Assembly: GCA_029706075.1 (NCBI GenBank)
Contig: JAINUG010000014.1
Location: forward strand, 1,998,501-2,062,500
Length of the DNA: 64,000 nucleotides
Source of the DNA: Aldrovandia affinis
Taxonomy: Eukaryota; Chordata; Actinopteri; Notacanthiformes; Halosauridae
Direction: 5' to 3'
Shown: positions 49,876 through 64,000 of the stretch, piece by piece
Layout: the number at the start of each line of letters is the position of its first letter
Position numbering within the stretch: position 1 is the first letter of the stretch
Notes under the pieces: generated by a model
The model's input: only the letters and a program-made list of their open reading frames with translations
Databases searched by the model: none
What the model was told of the DNA's origin: nothing
Program-made: the position numbers and the translations under genes

Positions 49876-50383
49876 GGGTGGTCCTTTGCATGCTGGTTTT
49901 CATTCCAACCATAATTGCAACCTCTGAATTGTAACTAGCTGTTCATTGTTTTTAATAAGACACTTTTAATGTATATTAAAGCACGATTTACTCTGTTAAG
50001 GCCACGTTATGTCAGAAAAAGCTATGCATGCTATGACGTTAATTAAGTCAGATAAACGAATGCTCTCGTTTTCTGTAATGCACTATATGAAAGAGGTCTT
50101 TAGAAATAGGTTACATTTTTAAATTAATTCAGTTATTGCCTGGAAGGTGTAATCAGTGGGGGCCTAATTGTTGAAAGTGTGGACACTCGGTCACTGAAAG
50201 TAAACCAGTTCAATGACAGAGCAATTGGCAATGAGCCAAACCGGCATTGTGTTAGAACAAGTTTAAGGAAAAAGGAAAATAATGGTAGAACTTGTTTTCA
50301 AGAACATTAATTAATCATGAGATTGGCTGTAACAAAAACCAGCATACACCAGCATCCCCAGGACCAAGGTCGAGAACCACTGG
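49876..50383. mobile_element. hAT-like element with one intact end
   Basis: The right end reads GGTCGAGAACCACTGG, a common fish hAT terminus, and the subterminal parts (ATGCTGGTTTTCATTCCAACC; AACAAAAACCAGCAT) are inverted. TCTATTGG flanks both sides (49868-49875 and 50384-50391), although the left terminus itself is eroded. Confidence 0.65.
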
Positions 50384-50723
50384 TCTATTGGATGCAAGTC
50401 TTACAATACTCCACTTTTACAGAATACAGGATTTTATTTGGTAGCTAGGATAGAAATCAAGGTCTCTTGCTGCTGACCGTGTACAGTACACCAGAACAAA
50501 ATTACCAGGCCATATTTCAAGAGAAAGGAAGTTATGCATTCTTACATTTAAATTGAGACTCCACAAGGGCTTGACAAAGTCCCTTGGGTTTGTGTGAGAG
50601 TGGCAAACATGCCGGAACAGGTAGATTATAAAGGGAATTTATGATTGTCGAGATTCACCTCTGCTCACCTGGCATGGAGAGGAGCCCCTTGCATTACCAC
50701 TGAGATGAGTCAGAATTTGTGAT

Positions 50724-50799
50724 TGTGTGTGTGTGTGTGTGTGTGAGAGACAGAGAGAGAGAGAGAAGAGAGGGAGAGAGGGAGAGAGGGAGAGAGGGG

Positions 50800-50850
<51 letters not shown>
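50724..50850. repeat. (TG)n-(GA)n compound microsatellite
   Basis: A short (TG)n followed by AGAGAGGG-type units and a pure (GA)n, in the akna-whrn intergenic region. Confidence 0.9.
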
Positions 50851-50854
<4 letters not shown>

Positions 50855-53800
50855 ATGTAAGTGTATGTGCTAGAGAGACTGAGAAGGAGTGTGATTTTCA
50901 CAAGCAGTTATCTGTAATTACTAGCTAAGTCACACGAAAGAAAAGGACATGGTGCGTTTCCCCTGTAACAGAACTCAAGCTCAGCCTCTACTTTGCTGCG
51001 ATCCCTGTGGCATTAAAGACAAGGAAACACTCCGAATATCAAATGCGTGAAACAGAAGACGATTAACTGGCTCCTCACGGATCCACCGGGTTCAGGTGTG
51101 TTCAAAGTTCAGGAAATGGTTCTGCATCCAGATTAACAGACAGTTTCGTATTAAAACAGCCAGACACAAAATAACATATGCAATATCCAGATCCACTGAA
51201 AGACGCAACGGATCCTGTTAAAGTATTTTTTCCACATCAGCAGGAATATTCTGCCGTGTATTAGGATCTCTGCTATTTCCCTGGGTTCTGCTGCATCTCC
51301 ATCCTCAGGACACATACTCAAACCAAATGGGAACACAAAAACAACCTAAAAGCAAAACCAAAATGGGACGTGGTTCACTTATCGTGAAATTATTAAAGTA
51401 GAAAGTTATGTCTTTGCCACTTTATAATATCAACAATTTACATTAATGTACCTTTGCACTTTGGAAATGCAGTTGTAATAGTATTCATATATAGAGTATA
51501 ATATAACTTTTGGTGTCTGGTACGTGCACATCTGCAAAAACAACCATGTATGTCATATCTTATCTTTTATTTCTATAGAAAAATAATGCAAAACCCTTTA
51601 TAAACTTCTTATGTTTCATAATCAATTAATGCATATTTAAAATATGATTTGTTCAATATTTTATTCTGCACAAGTTCCTGTTTCGAGAACCTCATGCTGG
51701 CGGACAGAAGCTTGGAGCACACTTCTGTGGCTGGGCTCTCCGTCACCATAGCGATAGCTCCAAACACCTAGTACCAATAAAGATCCCCTAATCCAAAATG
51801 TCACCTCTTTTCATGTGTCTTTACTGAGGAAACACACACACACTTAAACACATACACATGCCGTAACTCAAACATACAAGGTAATGTAAAAATACACACA
51901 AAATGCAACAAACACACACATATATAATGAACACCCATGGGAAGCAGTAGCCTCCATGTATACAAAAACACACACACACAAACACACAAACAGACAGACA
52001 GACAGACAGACAAAGACAGACACACGCGCACACACACACATAGCAGCTGAAACATACAAGAACACACACACACACACACACAGAATCAATATCTGTGTTC
52101 TTTCAGTCCTACAGTCCTTAAGTAACCCTGCAGTTGTCTTCTGCAGCACCAAAAAGAACCCTCTCCCCTTTCACTCACGCCCCGCCACCATCACAGACAC
52201 TCTCCTTCATTTCCTCATTTTCTCAATCGCACCATCTCTACCTCTTCATTACAGTCTCATTTAGTCTTCCGCCTGGGATAAAGTGCCACTACATTAACTG
52301 TTTCCTCCTTCTCTCTCCCTCAAATTGCCACAGATTTAACAGTACTCCCAAAAAAGCAATCAACCCCATGGTCTCTGCATGGGCCCCGGGTCGGTTTGAG
52401 CGCTCACACCACGCTTCAGCAACTTCCACCGCCGCTGCCAGACTTTTAATTACCACGGCTGAGTGTAATTAGGGAGAGGAGGATGGGGGTAGATCTGCAC
52501 AAGCAAAAACAAATGCGGCGGACTAACGAGGCAAAGGCAATTAAAGTGGATTGGTTTAAGCGATTCTTATTACTGTGAGAAATTACTGCGATTGGCTTAA
52601 ATGATCCTGTTTGGAAAGATTACATCCTATCAGGCTTGATTAAGAATCATATCTAGGACCTCTGCCTTTTCCCACATATATTATAATATTTATTTGTATA
52701 TACATTTTACATATCTATATATACTTACACCACGGCTTGGATGAATACTCAATTCTGATTGGCTAACAGTCGTGCGTATATCTGATTTATATGCACAGGT
52801 AAATCCTTCTCACTTCTATATTCATTTCCCCAAACACAAATGCTGCATAAATAAAAATCAACGTTAATTCAGCATCAGAACTTCTGATCATTTGTACGAT
52901 CAGGATTCCAAATTCAAACGGACGTGGCAGTTCATCTGCAGATTCATCCATTTCTGAAATTATTGTCCAGACAATCAATCAGAAAACCTGTGTGAGAGTT
53001 TGCTAAAGCAACAGGACTTATTTGCTTAGATCAAAAGATTGCAATTACTTTGTGGAATTGTTTTCTAACGTACCCAGAAATGTATACAGCTAGATAACCA
53101 GCCAGCTTCTATAACGTCTGCCTTTTTCAGCAAACTTGGCTGCACTCTCCCACACCAACTTGGTTTGTGTGATAAGTTATTTGTAACTTGAAACCATACC
53201 GTAGAGGCTGAACAAGTTTGGAGTGCTAGCTAACTACTCTAACACTTGTCTGTCACGTAGGATATCCATTACATAACTTGCTAACATGTCTGGCTAGTAA
53301 CTTCTTAGTATGCAAAACATCTGGCAAGCTAGATAGCCTAACTAGACATTGCTAACTAAAACGTTTGTAAGAATCCATTTAATACCACCAGGGCAATCGC
53401 AGCTAGCTTGCCAGATGTTACTAGCTAGACATGGTAGGCAGCCATGTAATACATAGCTTACATGAAATGTTTGTTAACATTAAGTAACGAACTAGGACCA
53501 CTATTTACCACTTGTTTACCACTCTCACACATTTACCATTTAGCTCCTTGGCTACGGTATGAACCCCACAAAACTCTGACATCTTTGTCTTAACCTTCAT
53601 TACTAAGGTTACTTTGAGCTAATCTTGACTCAAGTTAACAGGCTGTTTGATATAATTCTGTCTGTGTTCTTGACAACAAGGATGCGACTGGAATAAATGC
53701 CTGTTTCCAAGACAGTTTTACAAATATCTCTCGATCTACATACCAAATATCGCCATCTACTGTGCAAGTAATGAACGCTAACAGTTTGAATTTTGAATAC

Positions 53801-53959
53801 TTTTGCATTTTAATATTTGTTTGTAGCAAGTAGCCGTGGTATAAGCGGAATAAACCACTCCAAGCCATGGGTTCCCAGAATATATACGCACGCATGGGGT
53901 GGTGATGCAGCATGAGGCTGTCAAGCCAAGCGAGAATGATGAGAATGCAAGGCTTGTCA

Positions 53960-54802
53960 TGGTTTATTCCCAACACATGTATATATATATATATATATAG
54001 GTGTGAGCATATATGCGTGTGTGTGGGTGTATTTATAAAAATGCCATCCGTATATATATATATATATGTATATATATATGTGTATAGAAAACAGTCAATC
54101 CTTTGGAGGTGATATTATGCAGTGGGGATACTGGGGCAGCATTGTGTTTCTCTGTGTCCCACACTGACATAAATAAGCACTAACACCCCAGTTAGAGAGA
54201 GAGAGAGAGAGAGACAGAGAGAGCCTGCTGTGGAACCTCTCTCTCTCTCTCCCTCTCTCGACCCTTTGTTGTGGCGACAGGTTTTCAGTATCTCCGTTTC
54301 CACTGGTACCTCGGTTCCATGACTCTCACAGTAGCTGGGGAAGTTCCGAGGCAGGACTGGGAAGGGTGTACATTTCAAGGGGGAGTGAGCTGGGCTGGAT
54401 GGACGGCCTCGCAGACGGCTTGGGGGAACTGTGACAGGAAGTAAGAGTGCGCTGCAAGACCTGCTTCCTGTTTGCGCTCCATAATTTCAATGAGTCCTGT
54501 GTCTTTTCACCAAACTTGCTGGAAGTTCATCCATGCTGGGGTAGAGTCAGTCCCACTTCACCCCACCCCCCACCCCCCACGGGAAACCTGGGGACATACC
54601 CCCTCTGTGGTACAAGGGGCGGGGCTTCTCTGCTGCCCCTCCCAGTGTCCCGCTGTCCATCTTACATACAGCTCAGGAGGAAGTGGAGGACAAGGGCAGG
54701 GTAGTTTAAACATGCGCATGAACCTTGGACCGTCCTTTACTTTGCCCTTCACTGACCTCTCTCCCTCCACCACCGCATTGCACAGGGTCTCTCTGTCGCC
54801 CC
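53960..54802 (-). other. whrn: whrn 3'UTR (tentative)
   Basis: Non-coding sequence after the whrn stop, including (GA)n and (CT)n runs near 54195-54260 and (TA)n near 53980-54085. AATAAA on - at 53968-53963. The extent is a guess. Confidence 0.35.
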
Positions 54803-63546
<8,744 letters not shown>

Positions 63547-63721
63547 CTGGGGGCGGGGGGGGAAACAGAGGATCAATCTCCCAGAAAACATGCCCCTCTC
63601 ATGGCCCCACGGGGGGCCTCTCTGATTGGGAAAGTGGGTCTCGCCGCCACGCTCCATCTGGTAGCTCAGATACGGGCATCAGATACAGGGAGGAGAATCA
63701 GGGAGCACCTGATAGCAACAG

Positions 63722-63930
63722 TGTAGTGTAATGGTTAGGGAGCTGGGCTTGTAACTCAGAGGTTGCAGGTTTAATTCCCAGGTGGGGTACTGCTGTTGTA
63801 CCCTTGAGCAAGGTACCTGAATTGCTTCAGTAAAATATCCAGCTGTATAAATGGATTGTATGTAAAGAAATGTAAACTGTAAGTCGCTCTGGATAAGAGC
63901 GTCCGCTAAAGAGCATCCCTAAATGCCTAA
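63722..63930 (+). mobile_element. tRNA-derived SINE, second family
   Basis: TGTAGTGTAATGGTTAGGGA head, GGTTGCAGGTTTAATTCCCA B-box region, body with TGTACCCTTGAGCAAGGTAC and tail AAGTCGCTCTGGATAAGAGC. In a whrn intron. Confidence 0.9.
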
Positions 63931-63960
63931 AATGTAGCAACAGCCTCACTCAAAACACAC

Positions 63961-63963
<3 letters not shown>

Positions 63964-64000
<37 letters not shown>
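63964..64000. repeat. (TG)n at the right edge
   Basis: Pure (TG)n running off the window, in a whrn intron directly after a SINE. Confidence 0.95.

Larger units (their letters stand above)
46231..53959. other. Intergenic region, right part
   Basis: AT-rich, no conserved exon found. Contains degraded SINEs, hAT-like elements, compound microsatellites, and a second patch rich in CTAGCTA words at 53080-53480. Confidence 0.6.

Overview
The window is vertebrate nuclear DNA, almost certainly from a ray-finned (teleost-type) fish. Genes are broken into short exons with GT-AG introns. Microsatellites and minisatellites are everywhere, and the mobile elements are fish-typical: tRNA-derived SINEs with the conserved tail that reads GTCGCTTTGGATAAAAG, Tc1-like DNA transposons, hAT-type and TTAA-type MITEs. 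I cannot name the species. No bacterial, viral or toxin gene was seen.

Three protein-coding genes are supported, all by conserved peptide sequence and splice phase. (1) stxbp1 (Munc18-1, the SM protein of synaptic vesicle fusion) is on the + strand at 168-14840. It enters at exon 3 (mammalian residue 30) and runs to both alternative terminal exons. (2) akna (AT-hook/centrosomal protein AKNA) is on the - strand, start codon at 38705 and stop at 17300. I place 22 coding exons totalling about 1450 codons, close to the mammalian length of 1439. (3) whrn (whirlin, a PDZ scaffold of hair-cell stereocilia and photoreceptors) is on the - strand. Its 3' half is present, from the end of the second harmonin-N-like domain (63546) through the proline-rich region and PDZ3 to the stop at 54803; the 5' half lies beyond the right edge. 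stxbp1 and akna are tail to tail, with likely poly(A) signals at 16215 (+) and 16636 (-). akna and whrn are head to tail.

Layout: 1-16.2 kb stxbp1 exons, introns and 3'UTR; 16.6-39.06 kb akna; 39.1-53.9 kb no recognisable coding exons, with degraded repeats, a cluster of AACGTTAG motifs at 44.5-46.2 kb and several MITEs; 54-63.6 kb whrn; the right edge is a SINE and a (TG)n tract inside a whrn intron.

No wholly new system was found. The points most worth checking are these. There is a single-base frameshift in stxbp1 exon 18. Both stxbp1 alternative C-termini are preserved. Several splice sites are built out of microsatellites, including an akna donor that is the first unit of a 143-bp (GT)n tract and a whrn acceptor whose pyrimidine tract is a ~120-bp (CT)n. 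There is a candidate 33-nt whrn microexon. A 27-bp intronic minisatellite stays open in frame into stxbp1 exon 7, and akna carries a coding 51-bp minisatellite. A MITE flanked by TTAA is nested in a Tc1 element, and a complete hAT MITE with an exact 8-bp target duplication sits between the two stxbp1 terminal exons. The three genes are neurally or sensory relevant, but I see no evidence that they act together beyond being linked.
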